NCBI GenBank assembly: GCA_946479255.1
Contig: CAMLFK010000001.1
Span: 20,145 to 84,144 of the forward strand
DNA length: 64,000 bases
Source of the DNA: an uncultured Oxalobacteraceae bacterium
Lineage (GTDB): Bacteria > Pseudomonadota > Gammaproteobacteria > Burkholderiales > Burkholderiaceae
Direction of reading: 5' to 3'
In this document: piece by piece, positions 15,627 through 24,370 of the stretch
Layout of the letters: each line of letters begins with the position of its first letter
Position numbering within the stretch: the first letter of the stretch is position 1
The notes under the pieces: generated by a model
The model's database searches: none
What the model was told of the DNA's origin: nothing
The model's input: the letters and a program-made list of their open reading frames with translations, nothing else
Program-made: the position numbers and the translations under genes

Positions 15627-18600
15627 AGCGCTTGCCGCTCGCGCTTCTCATCGCCGCCTTAAGTCACCCTGGCGCGTGGGCGAATGACCCGGCCCGTGCC
15701 AGTGCGCCGGCCGGCGGCTGGGCCGCGCAAGCGGGCGGCACCCACGGCGGCAAAGCCGCCACGCCGGACCATGTGTACACCGTGGCCAACCGCGCCGAAT
15801 TGCTGGCGGCGATCGCCCGCAGCGGCAGCACCGCCAAAATCATCAAGGTGGCCGGCGTCATCGACATGAGTGAAGGCCGGCCGTTCGCCAGCAGCGCCGA
15901 GCAGCGCCAGCGCAGTGCGGTGGAGCTGCCCAGCAATACCACCATCATTGGCATCGCGCCCAACGCCGGCTTCATCAACGCCAGCCTGATCCTCAACGAC
16001 GTCAAGCAGGTCATCATCCGCAACCTGCATTTCCGTAATCCCTGCGACGTCAATCCCAAGTGGGACCCGAAGGATGGCCCGGCCGGAAACTGGAATTCGC
16101 TGTTCGACAGCGTGGTGCTCAATGGCGTTGAACATGCCTGGATCGACCACAACAGTTTTACCGATGCGCCCAACACCGACGACAAGGCGCCGGTGGAAAA
16201 CGGCCGGGTCAAGCAGTGCCACGACGGCGCGCTCGACATCGCCAAGGGCTCGGATTTCGTGACGGTGTCGTACAACCATTTCGCCGAACACGAGAAGAAC
16301 ACCCTGATCGGTGCGGGCGACCGCGCCGTGGGCGACGAAGGCAAGCTGCGCGTGACGCTCGCGCATAACCTGTTCGAGAACGTGCACGAGCGCGCGCCGC
16401 GGGTCCGCTTCGGCCAGGTCCATGTGTACAACAATTATTATGTGGGCGACCGCAAGCGCAAGATCTACGCGCACTCGTATAGCATCGGCGCCGGCAAGAA
16501 CGCCAGGATCATCTCGCACAACAACGCCTTCGACATCGCCGGCGCGACCCTGTGCTCCGACGTGGCGCGCACACCGGCGTCGACCTCGCCGACCGGCGCC
16601 TTTGTCGACAGCGGCTCGCTGCTTAACGGCGCGCCATTGGCCGGCTGCGAACTGCCGTCCAATGTCGGCTGGACCGTGCCGTACGTCTTCACCCCGCTGG
16701 CCGCAGCCGACGTCAAGGCCACCGTGCTGGCGCAGGCCGGCGCCGGCAAACTCGCGCCCGGAACGCTAACGGTGGCCAGCGAGCCCAAGGTGCCGCCAGG
16801 TGCGGCCGACTACTTCGTCGAAGCGCGCGTCAAGGCGCAGGCCAACGCCGGCCAGGTGTATGTGGTGGCGCGTTACATCGATCCCGACAACTGGTATGGC
16901 GCCGGCCTCGACGTGGCAGGCTCAAAGGGCAAGCTGAAGTACGACGTGGTGCGCATGCATAAGGGCGTGCTCACGCGGCTCAAGCAGGTCACCCGCATCG
17001 GCACCGCGCCGGACCGCTTCCACACCGTGCGCCTGGTATTCGCCGGACCGGTATTTACCATGTACGCCAACGGCGAGCGCATCACCACCGGCATCGACAG
17101 CAGCATTACCGCGCGCGGCCAGGCCGGCACTTACCGCACCGACGATTCCACCGAAATCGTCAGCGTCAAGAGCGGCAGCGCGGCCGACAAGCCGGCCCGT
17201 ATCGCGCTGGCGCAGAGCGGCCCCATCATCCGCGCGCAGGCGGGCGACGCGCCGGTGACCGTGGCGGTGAGCGCAATCGGTTCGGACGACAAGCCGCTGC
17301 GGTTCACAGGGGCATCCAGCGACCCGGCCATTGCCACCGTCAAGGTCAGCGGCAGTAAAATCATCGTCACGCCGAAGAAACCGGGCAAGGCCATGTTCAC
17401 CTTGACCAGCGCCAGCGATACGTCGGTGGACGCGCTGGTCAAAATGGAAGTGGCGGCGCCGTTCGTGGTGCCGCCACGCGCAGTGGCCCTGGGCGGCTCG
17501 GTGCAGCCAGCACCAGGCGCCACGGTGCCAAACGACACGCTGCTCAGCATCGACTTCGACAGTGCGCCGACGCTTGGCTCGGGCGCGGTGCGCATCTACC
17601 GCCAGTCCGACAATGCGCTGGCCGACACCATCCCGGTCGGCGAGGACTACGACGTCATTGGCTACAAAGGCCAGGATGTACGGCGCGCGGTGCGGCGCTA
17701 TCCGGTCTCGGTGAAAGGCAAACGGCTGGTGATCCAGCCGCATTCGGCGCGCCTGGCCTACAACACGGCCTACTTCGTCGAGGTCAGCGACGGCACCGTG
17801 CAGGGCACTTTGAACGGCAAGCCCTTTGCCGGTATCGGCAAGGCCTCGCGCTGGAGCTTCCGCACCTCGGCTGCCAGACCTGCAGGAACAAGCATCACCG
17901 TGGACGACGACGGCCCGGCCGACTTCCGCACCGTGCAGGGCGCACTTAATCACGTAATGCAGTACGTGCCGAAGGAGATCCCGGCCACCATCTCGATCCG
18001 CAACGGCGCTTACGACGAACTGCTCTACCTGCGCGGTAAAAACAATCTGACCATCCGCGGCGAAAGCCGGAACGGCGTCGTGCTGCATGGGCTCAACAAC
18101 GACGCCCAGAATCCCGGTACCGGGCTTGGCCAGGCCAGCGGCTCGCCGTCCGCCACAGGCGGGCGTTCGCTGTTCCTGATCGAAGCGGCCGACCTGGTCA
18201 CGGTGGAATCGCTCACCATGCGCAACGACACCCTGCGCTCGCAAGCGGCATCGGGCCAGGCCGAGACCTTGCTGTTCAACGAAGAAGCCGGCCGGCTGGT
18301 GGTCAAGAACGCCAGCTTTTTCAGCGAGCAGGACACCATCCAGGTGAAGGGCTACTCGTGGTTCTACGACACCCTCATTGCCGGCAACGTGGACTTCATC
18401 TGGGGCGCCAACCGCGTCGCGCTGTTCGAGAACAGCGAACTGCGCACCGTGGGCGAGAGCGCCAATTCCGCCAGCGGCGGCTATCTGGTGCAGGCGCGGA
18501 CCCTTGGTGCGGACGATAAGGGTTTCGTGTTCCTGCGCAGCCGCTTCACCCATGGTCCGGGACCGGCGGGCAATGGCGTGCCGGTCGGCTCAACCTATCT

Positions 18601-18916
18601 GGCGCGCAGTCCCGGCACCCCGAATACCTGGGATCATGTCAGCTTCATCGACTGCGTCATGGACGTGCATATCGCGCCCGTCGGCTGGGCGGGTAAAGGC
18701 GTGCATCGCGAGCCGGCGCCCAATCCGGCGGTGCCGAACGCGGCACGCGGCTGGCGTGAATATGGAACGCGCGACATGGCCGGCAAGCCGGTCGATTTGA
18801 GCAAGCGCGTGGGCGGTTACCAGATGACCGCGGCCGAGGTGGCGGCGCAGTTTGGCAGCCGGGCGCTGATCTTCTCGGGCTTCGGCGATGGCCGCGGGTG
18901 GAATCCGCAGCCTTAG
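15623..18916 (+). CDS. Pectate lyase (PL1)-pectin methylesterase (CE8) fusion protein
   Basis: 1097 residues, secreted (signal peptide MKRLPLALLIAALSHPGAWA). Residues 45-300 are a PL1 parallel beta-helix with WIDH (173-176), GALDIAKGSDFVTVSYNHF and RAPRVRFG (257-264), which holds the catalytic Arg region. Residues about 395-525 look like a concanavalin-type jelly roll (VYVVARYIDPDNWYGAGLD). Two Ig-like domains follow (about 530-750), and from about 755 a CE8 methylesterase. The CE8 part carries SEQDTIQVKGYSWFYD (about 900) and NVDFIWG (about 922) with both catalytic Asp. One chain can thus demethylate homogalacturonan and cleave it. The start overlaps the CE12 stop. It ends convergently with a cupin gene, overlapping by 4 bp. 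All key residues look intact. Confidence 0.93.
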   Translation: MKRLPLALLIAALSHPGAWANDPARASAPAGGWAAQAGGTHGGKAATPDHVYTVANRAELLAAIARSGSTAKIIKVAGVIDMSEGRPFASSAEQRQRSAVELPSNTTIIGIAPNAGFINASLILNDVKQVIIRNLHFRNPCDVNPKWDPKDGPAGNWNSLFDSVVLNGVEHAWIDHNSFTDAPNTDDKAPVENGRVKQCHDGALDIAKGSDFVTVSYNHFAEHEKNTLIGAGDRAVGDEGKLRVTLAHNLFENVHERAPRVRFGQVHVYNNYYVGDRKRKIYAHSYSIGAGKNARIISHNNAFDIAGATLCSDVARTPASTSPTGAFVDSGSLLNGAPLAGCELPSNVGWTVPYVFTPLAAADVKATVLAQAGAGKLAPGTLTVASEPKVPPGAADYFVEARVKAQANAGQVYVVARYIDPDNWYGAGLDVAGSKGKLKYDVVRMHKGVLTRLKQVTRIGTAPDRFHTVRLVFAGPVFTMYANGERITTGIDSSITARGQAGTYRTDDSTEIVSVKSGSAADKPARIALAQSGPIIRAQAGDAPVTVAVSAIGSDDKPLRFTGASSDPAIATVKVSGSKIIVTPKKPGKAMFTLTSASDTSVDALVKMEVAAPFVVPPRAVALGGSVQPAPGATVPNDTLLSIDFDSAPTLGSGAVRIYRQSDNALADTIPVGEDYDVIGYKGQDVRRAVRRYPVSVKGKRLVIQPHSARLAYNTAYFVEVSDGTVQGTLNGKPFAGIGKASRWSFRTSAARPAGTSITVDDDGPADFRTVQGALNHVMQYVPKEIPATISIRNGAYDELLYLRGKNNLTIRGESRNGVVLHGLNNDAQNPGTGLGQASGSPSATGGRSLFLIEAADLVTVESLTMRNDTLRSQAASGQAETLLFNEEAGRLVVKNASFFSEQDTIQVKGYSWFYDTLIAGNVDFIWGANRVALFENSELRTVGESANSASGGYLVQARTLGADDKGFVFLRSRFTHGPGPAGNGVPVGSTYLARSPGTPNTWDHVSFIDCVMDVHIAPVGWAGKGVHREPAPNPAVPNAARGWREYGTRDMAGKPVDLSKRVGGYQMTAAEVAAQFGSRALIFSGFGDGRGWNPQP

Positions 18917-19329
18917 ACTGCGTCCCCTGGGGGATTGTCGGCGAACCATTCGACGATCCCCGGCATGTGCTGTTCGAAGTTGCCCGGTACCGAAATGTTA
19001 AGTGCGCCGGCGCGGACGGTGCCGCGGTTCTGGAAGTCGTGGGTGGTGCCGCCCGGTGCCAGGACGAAGGAGCCTGCGGGCGCATCGACCCAGCGATCGC
19101 CCAGCAAAAAGCTCATCGTGCCTTCGAGGACGTAGAAGACATCGTCTTCTTCGTGGGAGTGGGCGCCGGGGCCGGAGGTGTTCGGTTCCAGCCACCATTC
19201 GGAGATGGAGTAGCGGCCGGCGGTTTCGCTGCCATCGGCTTTGAAGAGGGCTGACATGCGGCCCATGTTGTAAGGGCGGCCTTCGCCGGGTGGAATGAAC
19301 AGCGCTTCTCGACCAGCTACCTCGGACAT
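18913..19329 (-). CDS. Cupin-domain protein
   Basis: 138 residues from the ATG at 19329 with GAGGGTG upstream. The longer frame to 19434 only translates a REP repeat. A single cupin barrel is visible. Motif 1 is GAHSHEEDDVFYVLEG (G-x-H-x-H-x4-E-x6-G), and motif 2 is PAGSFVLAPGGTTHDFQNRG. The metal ligands H, H, E and H are all there. Many pectin loci carry small cupins, such as KdgF, which opens the ring of unsaturated uronates; that role is possible by context only. Small cupins also include isomerases and dioxygenases. It has no signal peptide and is convergent with the lyase fusion. Confidence 0.85.
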   Translation of the reverse strand: MSEVAGREALFIPPGEGRPYNMGRMSALFKADGSETAGRYSISEWWLEPNTSGPGAHSHEEDDVFYVLEGTMSFLLGDRWVDAPAGSFVLAPGGTTHDFQNRGTVRAGALNISVPGNFEQHMPGIVEWFADNPPGDAV

Positions 19330-19346
19330 TAGATCACCCTCTATCC

Positions 19347-19447
19347 TGTCATTCCCGCGAAGGCGGGAACCCATATCACGTTTGATCAGAGAGATATTGT
19401 ACCCCTGCTCGAAAGGGGTATGGGTTCCCGCCACCGCGGGAATGACA
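19347..19447. repeat. Inverted pair of REP elements (TGTCATTCCCGCG type)
   Basis: A 29-bp unit, TGTCATTCCCGCGAAGGCGG to CCCATA at 19347-19375, returns in inverted orientation at 19419-19447 with two mismatches in the small loop. Each unit is itself a hairpin (TCCCGC/GCGGGA). The 43-bp spacer contains ACCCCTGCTCGAAAGGGGT, another hairpin. Typical bacterial REP doublet between the cupin and the pseudogene. Confidence 0.85.
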
Positions 19448-19453
19448 AGCTAA

Positions 19454-20602
19454 CTATTCCGACTCTTTTGGCGTGACGCGGAAGTAGTCGATATCAGCAA
19501 ACGACTTCTCATCGCCCAACGCAAACACACCCATCTGCGCGCCCACCCAGCGCCCCATCACGGCGGTGAACGGTTTGCCAGCCGGCGTAAACTTCTTGTG
19601 ATCCAGGCTATACGAGAACTGGGCCACAGCGCCCTGCCCCATCTCGATCCGCAGGTACACCGGCTGCTTGCCCACCTTGACCAAGGGCTCGACCGTCTCA
19701 TCGCACTTCTGGTTGTTCGGCTCCTGCCCCACCTGCGGCGGCGATTTGCAGCTCGAGTACACCAGCTGGCCATCGCACACACCCACCCACGCCGTGCTCA
19801 TGCCCAGAAGGACCAGGCCGCTGCGGCCGTTGCCCGTCGCTTCGATCTTGGTGTCGACCTTGAAGGTCGGCGCCGGCAATTTTTGCGTGAGGATCGACGG
19901 CACCTGGCGCAGGCTGGCATTCTCCGGCTGCGCCATCAGACGCAGGTACCCAGGACGCGCATTGAGCGAGGCCCGGTCGGCCTTGTGATTGGCGGTCCAC
20001 TGCCACTGCAAGCCCGGCCTGGACGCGGAGAACTCGTCGCCGGTCGGCGGCACGCGGATGCCGCCATCGCGGCCGGCCGGCTTGGCGTGCTTGAGAATCG
20101 GCTCGCCGGTAATCGTACCGACGTCGGCGCCGATCAGCGGAGGCATTGGCGCGCACGAAGCGCACCGCGGCCTTGATATCGTGGATCGCGGCTGGATACT
20201 TGGCTTCGTCGGCCAGGCGGTAGCTGACGGTGGCCGCGGCGATGCCGCGTTCAGCCAGGCGAATAGCCATCGGCGCGAGGTTCTCGCGCGCGCCCGAACG
20301 CCAGCCGCCGCCGTGCACGAGGACCACCACGGGCGCGTTGGCGCGCCCGCCCTTCGCCGGCAGGTAGAGGTCGAGATCGAGTGCACGCCCGGCCCTCTTT
20401 ATATAGGTAAGATTGCGCACCGCCTTCACCTGCTTTGGCACGGCCGCGCTGGCGATCTGGATGAAGGGATAGCGCGGCGCCAGCTTTTTAAAAGTGGTGT
20501 CGGGGTACAGGTATTGACAGGGAGAGTGGCTAAGGTTGCAGAATGGGCTGAAATGACGGGCAGCGCCAGCAGCATGGCGAACGCAAGACGTGTCAGGTGC
20601 AT
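19454..20602 (-). pseudogene. Chimeric wreck: truncated alpha/beta-hydrolase esterase joined to GH43 C-terminus
   Basis: Three pieces lie on one strand in alternating frames. From 20602: a signal peptide (MHLTRLAFAMLLALPVISAHSA). From about 20520 to 20146, in another frame: an esterase N-terminus with QYLYPDTTFKKLAPRYPF, the oxyanion motif VHGGGWRSG and SYRLADEAKYPAAIHDIKAAVRFVRANA. It stops just before the catalytic serine should appear. From about 20140 to 19454, back in the first frame: GEPILKHAKP and DEFSASRPGLQWQW, leading into a concanavalin-like fold, as at the C-terminus of GH43 arabinanases/xylosidases. The GH43 catalytic propeller is missing. The simplest reading is a large deletion fusing two neighbouring pectin or arabinan genes, plus a frameshift near 20515. 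No active enzyme is expected. Confidence 0.8.
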
Positions 20603-20670
20603 GGTCTCGATATGGGTGCGATTGGGATCGCTTAGTATGCCACGTAATAAGTTAAAGCGGTTAGTCCGCA

Positions 20671-20709
20671 TTGCAAATTTGGCCTGACCACATTAGAATG
20701 GCCTGACCA
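20671..20709 (+). promoter_or_regulatory. Promoter and operators of the GH105-DUF4861 operon
   Basis: -35 TTGCAA (20671-20676), 17 bp, -10 TAGAAT (20694-20699). TTGGCCTGACCA (20679-20690) fills the spacer, and a second TGGCCTGACCA (20699-20709) lies just after the -10, 19 bp on. Core and -10 context match the promoter at 14791-14819. AGGAG and the GTG start follow at 20715 and 20725. Confidence 0.7.
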
Positions 20710-20724
20710 AAAATAGGAGATTTT

Positions 20725-22134
20725 GTGAAGACGCCAATCAAACTGATCGCTGTATTTGCGACCGCCGCACTGTTCGCTGCGCAGGCCAATGCCGAAGGCC
20801 CGTTCCGCAATACGGATAACAAAAACCTCAAGGACCATTCCGAGGGTAGCTATCCGGTGCCGTACAAGCAGCCGACCGTGGCGGAAATCACCGAGTCCCT
20901 GCAGCGCGTGCGCGGCTACATCGATTCAGTAACGCCGACCCGCGTCATCAACAAGAAGACCCGCACGCCGATCACGGACTTCTCCAAACCCGACCCGGAT
21001 GCCATCGTCGAGAACATCCCGGACAAAGACATCCATGTGATGCAGTACGAGATGGGCGTGGTCCACGCGGGCCTGATCAGCGCGCGCCAGGCGACCGGCG
21101 ACGCGGCCTTCACCAAGATCACCGAGCGCCACCTGAACTTCTTCAACGAGCGCTTCGCCTACTTCCGCGCGCAGGAAGACAAATTCAAACTCGAACGCGC
21201 CAACAGCTTTTCGCGTTTCCTCGATCCGCGCTCACTGGACGACAGCGGCTCGATGTGCGCGGCGCTGGTGCGCGCCAGGTTCGCCAAGATCGGCCCTGAC
21301 TTATCAAGCATGATCAAGACCTGCAGCAACTGGGTCACCAAGGAACAGTTCCGCCTGGCCGACGGCACCCTGGCGCGCAAGCGTCCGCAGGCCGTGTCGC
21401 TGTGGGGCGACGACATGTACATGGGGATTCCGGCGATCGCCGAAATGGGCCACCTGACCGGCGACAAGGCGCACTTCGACGACGCGGTCAACAACGCGCT
21501 GCGCATGTCGGACTATCTGTTCAACCCGGCGCTGAATCTCTACACCCACGGCTGGCACGAAGCCAATCCGGATGCGCCGCGCTTCTACTGGGCGCGCTCC
21601 AACGGCTGGGCGGTGCTGGCCATGTCGGACCTGCTCGACGTGCTGCCGAAGTCCCATCCGGGCTACCCGAAGGTGCTCAAGCAGCTGCGCCTGGCGATCA
21701 AGGGCATCGCCGAACAGCAGTCCGGCAGCGGCCTGTGGCATCAGATGCTCGACCGCCATGACTCCTTCCTGGAGACCTCGGCCTCGGCCATGTTCACCTA
21801 CGTGATCGCACACGCCATCAACCAGGGCTGGATCAGTCCCGTGACCTACGGCTCGGTCGCCCAGGCGGGCTGGATCGGCGTGTCGACCCGCATCAACGCC
21901 AAAGGCCAGGTCGAAGGTACCTGCGTGGGCACCACGCTGGCCAGCGATCACACGTATTATTACAACCGCCCTACCAGCGTCGATGCGATGCACGGTTACG
22001 GCCCGACCCTGCTGGCCGGCGCCGAGATGATCAAGCTGCTCAAGAATCCGGCAGTGGAAGTCCAGTACCGTGTGCGCACCTACCACTACATGCCGAAAGA
22101 AGGCACCAAGACTGACTATCGCGAACACCATTAA
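20725..22134 (+). CDS. Unsaturated rhamnogalacturonyl hydrolase, GH105 (GH88/105 clan)
   Basis: 469 residues with a signal peptide (KLIAVFATAALFAAQANA). The GTG start has AGGAG 5 bp upstream. The fold is an alpha6/alpha6 barrel, with the helix-hairpin sequence seen in YteR/RhiN proteins. The catalytic Asp lies in SLWGDDMYMG (D229 or D230, likely general acid/base). RSNGWAVLAM and FLETSASAMFTY are also family motifs. The reaction is hydration-driven removal of the 4,5-unsaturated uronate left by rhamnogalacturonan or pectate lyases. The signal peptide places it outside the cytoplasm. First gene of a two-gene operon controlled by the TTGGCCTGACCA promoter. Somewhat longer than YteR because of the N-terminal extension before residue 100. 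Confidence 0.9.
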   Translation: MKTPIKLIAVFATAALFAAQANAEGPFRNTDNKNLKDHSEGSYPVPYKQPTVAEITESLQRVRGYIDSVTPTRVINKKTRTPITDFSKPDPDAIVENIPDKDIHVMQYEMGVVHAGLISARQATGDAAFTKITERHLNFFNERFAYFRAQEDKFKLERANSFSRFLDPRSLDDSGSMCAALVRARFAKIGPDLSSMIKTCSNWVTKEQFRLADGTLARKRPQAVSLWGDDMYMGIPAIAEMGHLTGDKAHFDDAVNNALRMSDYLFNPALNLYTHGWHEANPDAPRFYWARSNGWAVLAMSDLLDVLPKSHPGYPKVLKQLRLAIKGIAEQQSGSGLWHQMLDRHDSFLETSASAMFTYVIAHAINQGWISPVTYGSVAQAGWIGVSTRINAKGQVEGTCVGTTLASDHTYYYNRPTSVDAMHGYGPTLLAGAEMIKLLKNPAVEVQYRVRTYHYMPKEGTKTDYREHH

Positions 22135-22156
22135 TTCGCGCACCGCGAGGAGACCT

Positions 22157-23374
22157 ATGCAAGTACATCAACTGACCGCCGCCGTCCTGCTGACCCTGGC
22201 CGTGCCGATGGCCGGCGCCGTCGAGCGCGCCCGCATCACCGCGGCCAATGAACAGGGCATCGCCCGCCCATCGGAAACCATCACCATTGCATGGAGCGAA
22301 GTGAACCACCTGCTGCCCGGCGCGCTGGTGCAGAAGATCGCGGTCAAGGATGCCAAGGGCCGCGTGCTGCCGCACCAGGTGACGAATGTGGCGCCGCAGG
22401 CCAAGGACCCGACCAACTCGGGCGTGGCCTACGGCGAGCTGATTTTCCAGCACGACTTCAAGGCCGGCGAGAAAAGCGCCAGCTTCACCATCGAAAAGAT
22501 CGACAAGGTGGCGCCGGCATTCCCGAGCAAAGCCAGTGCGCGCTATGTGCAGGAGCGCCTGGACGACTTCGCGTGGGAGAACGACAAGGTGGCGCACCGC
22601 ACCTACGGCCCTGCCCTGGCGGCGCCTGCGCCGGCCGGCAGCGGCAAGGAAGTGCTGGTCACCAGCGGCCTGGATGTGTGGTTCAAGCGCGTGGCGTATC
22701 CGATCGTCGACCGCTGGTACAACAAGGGCCATGACCACTACCACACCGACCAGGGCGAAGGCATGGACATGTACCAGGTCGGCAAGTCGCGCGGCTGCGG
22801 CGGCACCGGCGTCTGGGACGGCAAGGCCCTCTACACCAGCGTCAACTACAAGTCGTGGAAAGTGCTGGCCAATGGCCCGGTGCGCGCGATCTTCGAGCTC
22901 TCCTACGACAGCTGGGATGCGGCCGGTACGCCAGTCTCGGAAGTCAAACGCTTCACGGTCGACGCGGGCCATTACCTGGACCAGATCGAGAGCACCTTCA
23001 GCTTCACCGGTCCGGGCGAGCTGACGGTGGCAGTGGGCTTGAACAAGACGCCGACCGACAAGGGCCAGTCGCCCAGGATCGCGGTGATCGACAACAAGGA
23101 CAATGGCGCGCGCATGCAGTGGATCGAACAGGCCAGCAACGGCAACTTCGGTACCGCCGTGGTGGTCCCGGGGGCTGAAGGCTTTACCGACGATACACTC
23201 AACCACCTGGTGCTGGCCAAAGTCGCCTCAGGCAAGCCGCTCAAGTACCTGGCCGGCGCTGCCTGGAACCGCTCGGGCGACATCACCTCGCGCGCGCAGT
23301 GGGAAGCCTATGTGGCGGCGGCCGCCAAACGCGTGGCCTCGCCGGTGAAAGTCACGATCTCTTCCGCCAAGTAA
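22157..23374 (+). CDS. DUF4861-family exported protein of pectin loci
   Basis: 405 residues with a signal peptide (VHQLTAAVLLTLAVPMAGAVE); GGAG precedes the ATG. The rest is beta-rich with the features I associate with DUF4861: RPSETITIAWSEV near the mature N-terminus, RTYGPALAAP, VWFKRVAYPIVDRWY, HDHYHTDQGEGMDMYQVG and SRGCGGTGVWDG. The His/Asp-rich HDHYHTDQGEGMD cluster could be an active or metal site. Genes of this family regularly accompany GH105 enzymes, so a role in the same rhamnogalacturonan step is likely, but I know of no firmly established reaction. It lies 22 bp after the GH105 stop, in the same operon. Confidence 0.8.
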   Translation: MQVHQLTAAVLLTLAVPMAGAVERARITAANEQGIARPSETITIAWSEVNHLLPGALVQKIAVKDAKGRVLPHQVTNVAPQAKDPTNSGVAYGELIFQHDFKAGEKSASFTIEKIDKVAPAFPSKASARYVQERLDDFAWENDKVAHRTYGPALAAPAPAGSGKEVLVTSGLDVWFKRVAYPIVDRWYNKGHDHYHTDQGEGMDMYQVGKSRGCGGTGVWDGKALYTSVNYKSWKVLANGPVRAIFELSYDSWDAAGTPVSEVKRFTVDAGHYLDQIESTFSFTGPGELTVAVGLNKTPTDKGQSPRIAVIDNKDNGARMQWIEQASNGNFGTAVVVPGAEGFTDDTLNHLVLAKVASGKPLKYLAGAAWNRSGDITSRAQWEAYVAAAAKRVASPVKVTISSAK

Positions 23375-23381
23375 GCTCATC

Positions 23382-23448
23382 TGGACTGACCAAATTGGCT
23401 TCGCAAAATGCCATTCCGCCAATTTGGTCTGACCAATCCTTGTTTTTT
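23382..23448 (+). promoter_or_regulatory. Inverted pair of GntR-type operators forming a terminator-like hairpin
   Basis: TGGACTGACCA (23382-23392) and the perfect palindrome TTGGTCTGACCAA (23424-23436) match the pectin operators. Between and around them, GACCAAATTGGC (23388-23399) pairs with GCCAATTTGGTC (23418-23429) across an 18-nt loop, and six T (23443-23448) follow. It can be read as an operator pair, as the operon terminator, or both. Confidence 0.55.
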
Positions 23449-23766
23449 CGCCCTTCTGCTTGAGCACTTGGCGACGTCGGACTCAATCTGGCGTCTGTCA
23501 AGTTAGCGTATTTTGCACGCAATATGGAAGACGATGACGTTATATTAGATCGCTTTCTCGCGCCAGAAGCGGCATTTCGTCGTGTGGTGCAAAAACAAAA
23601 TTCTCCTCTGTTGCGCAATGATAACGCGCTAACGTGCTTCAACGCCACCCGCCAGGAAGACTTCCTGGAAGCGATCTCGTTCAGCCGCAGCGCCGCGCAA
23701 GGCGGCAAGCCTGTCCCTAGCATGACTTCATACCAACAACGCCGAATTCGGCAAAGCGAGGCACCA
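23449..23766. other. AT-richer stretch without a convincing gene
   Basis: About 320 bp after the DUF4861 operon. A reading frame from 23524 runs through it into the next gene, but it lacks a ribosome site and a coherent protein pattern. By eye the base composition is lower in GC than the flanks. No repeat or RNA gene was recognised. Confidence 0.5.
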
Positions 23767-24316
23767 ATGAATTACACGATGAGCAGGCCACTTGCCAAAT
23801 TGGTGAGCGCACTGGTGACTCCGTTGGCGATCAGCGCTGGATTGCTGCTGTTGCATTCCTCCGCCCGCGCTACCGAGGTAACGCCGTCAGACCAAATTGC
23901 CGGCACCCTCCGAGTTGCCCAATCGGCTACCTCTGCCGAGGTCTTCATCGTAGCAGACACACTCAGCAGCATACGACCGATCACTCAGGAACAAATACCC
24001 AGTTACGGGTGCCGCTACCAAGTCGCCGAGAGTGGCATGCGTGATTTGCTCGCGATAATCAATCAGGCCGACCTCAAGCACGCCGCAGCGCATTTCATGC
24101 CCCCCTGACCTCCGAATTTTGATTCGGCTGAACCAGGCAGGCGGTGGGCAGACAATCGTGGCCTTCATGACGTTGCGATGGCCAAATGAAGACAGACTGT
24201 TTGGGTCGGTCAACGGCATTAGCGCATCAGCCTCGGCACAATTTCCTGAGAATTTACAACGTTGGGCATCCGGCCTCATGCCAATTGCGCCCAACAAATT
24301 TACTATTTGCCCTTAG
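23767..24316 (+). pseudogene. Exported protein of unknown function, split by a frameshift in a C-run
   Basis: The ATG at 23767 (CGAGG upstream) begins MNYTMSRPLAKLVSALV, with a hydrophobic export signal ending near HSSARATEV. The frame stops at 24108 in HFMPP. The cause is a run of six C at 24100-24105. Removing one C reads on as MPPDLRILIRLNQAGGG and continues to 24316 (LRWPNEDRLFGSVNG, FPENLQRWASGLM), giving a protein of about 182 residues. The good continuity on both sides supports one ancestral gene. It may be a sequencing error, a phase-variable tract or a true pseudogene. Function unknown. The Cys in YGCRYQVAESG is single in the first part. Confidence 0.6.
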
Positions 24317-24370
24317 CGGCAGGTAGCATTTTGGAGAATTGATGACGCTGCAAGACGATGAAGGCAAAAA

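Noticed and set aside
18913..19434. Long form of the cupin with 35 extra residues
   Set aside because: The extra codons translate a REP element found inverted next to it; the ATG at 19329 has a ribosome site.
23524..23766. 81-codon N-terminal extension of the frameshifted exported protein
   Set aside because: No ribosome site, and it would bury the export signal; the ATG at 23767 has CGAGG and starts the signal peptide.
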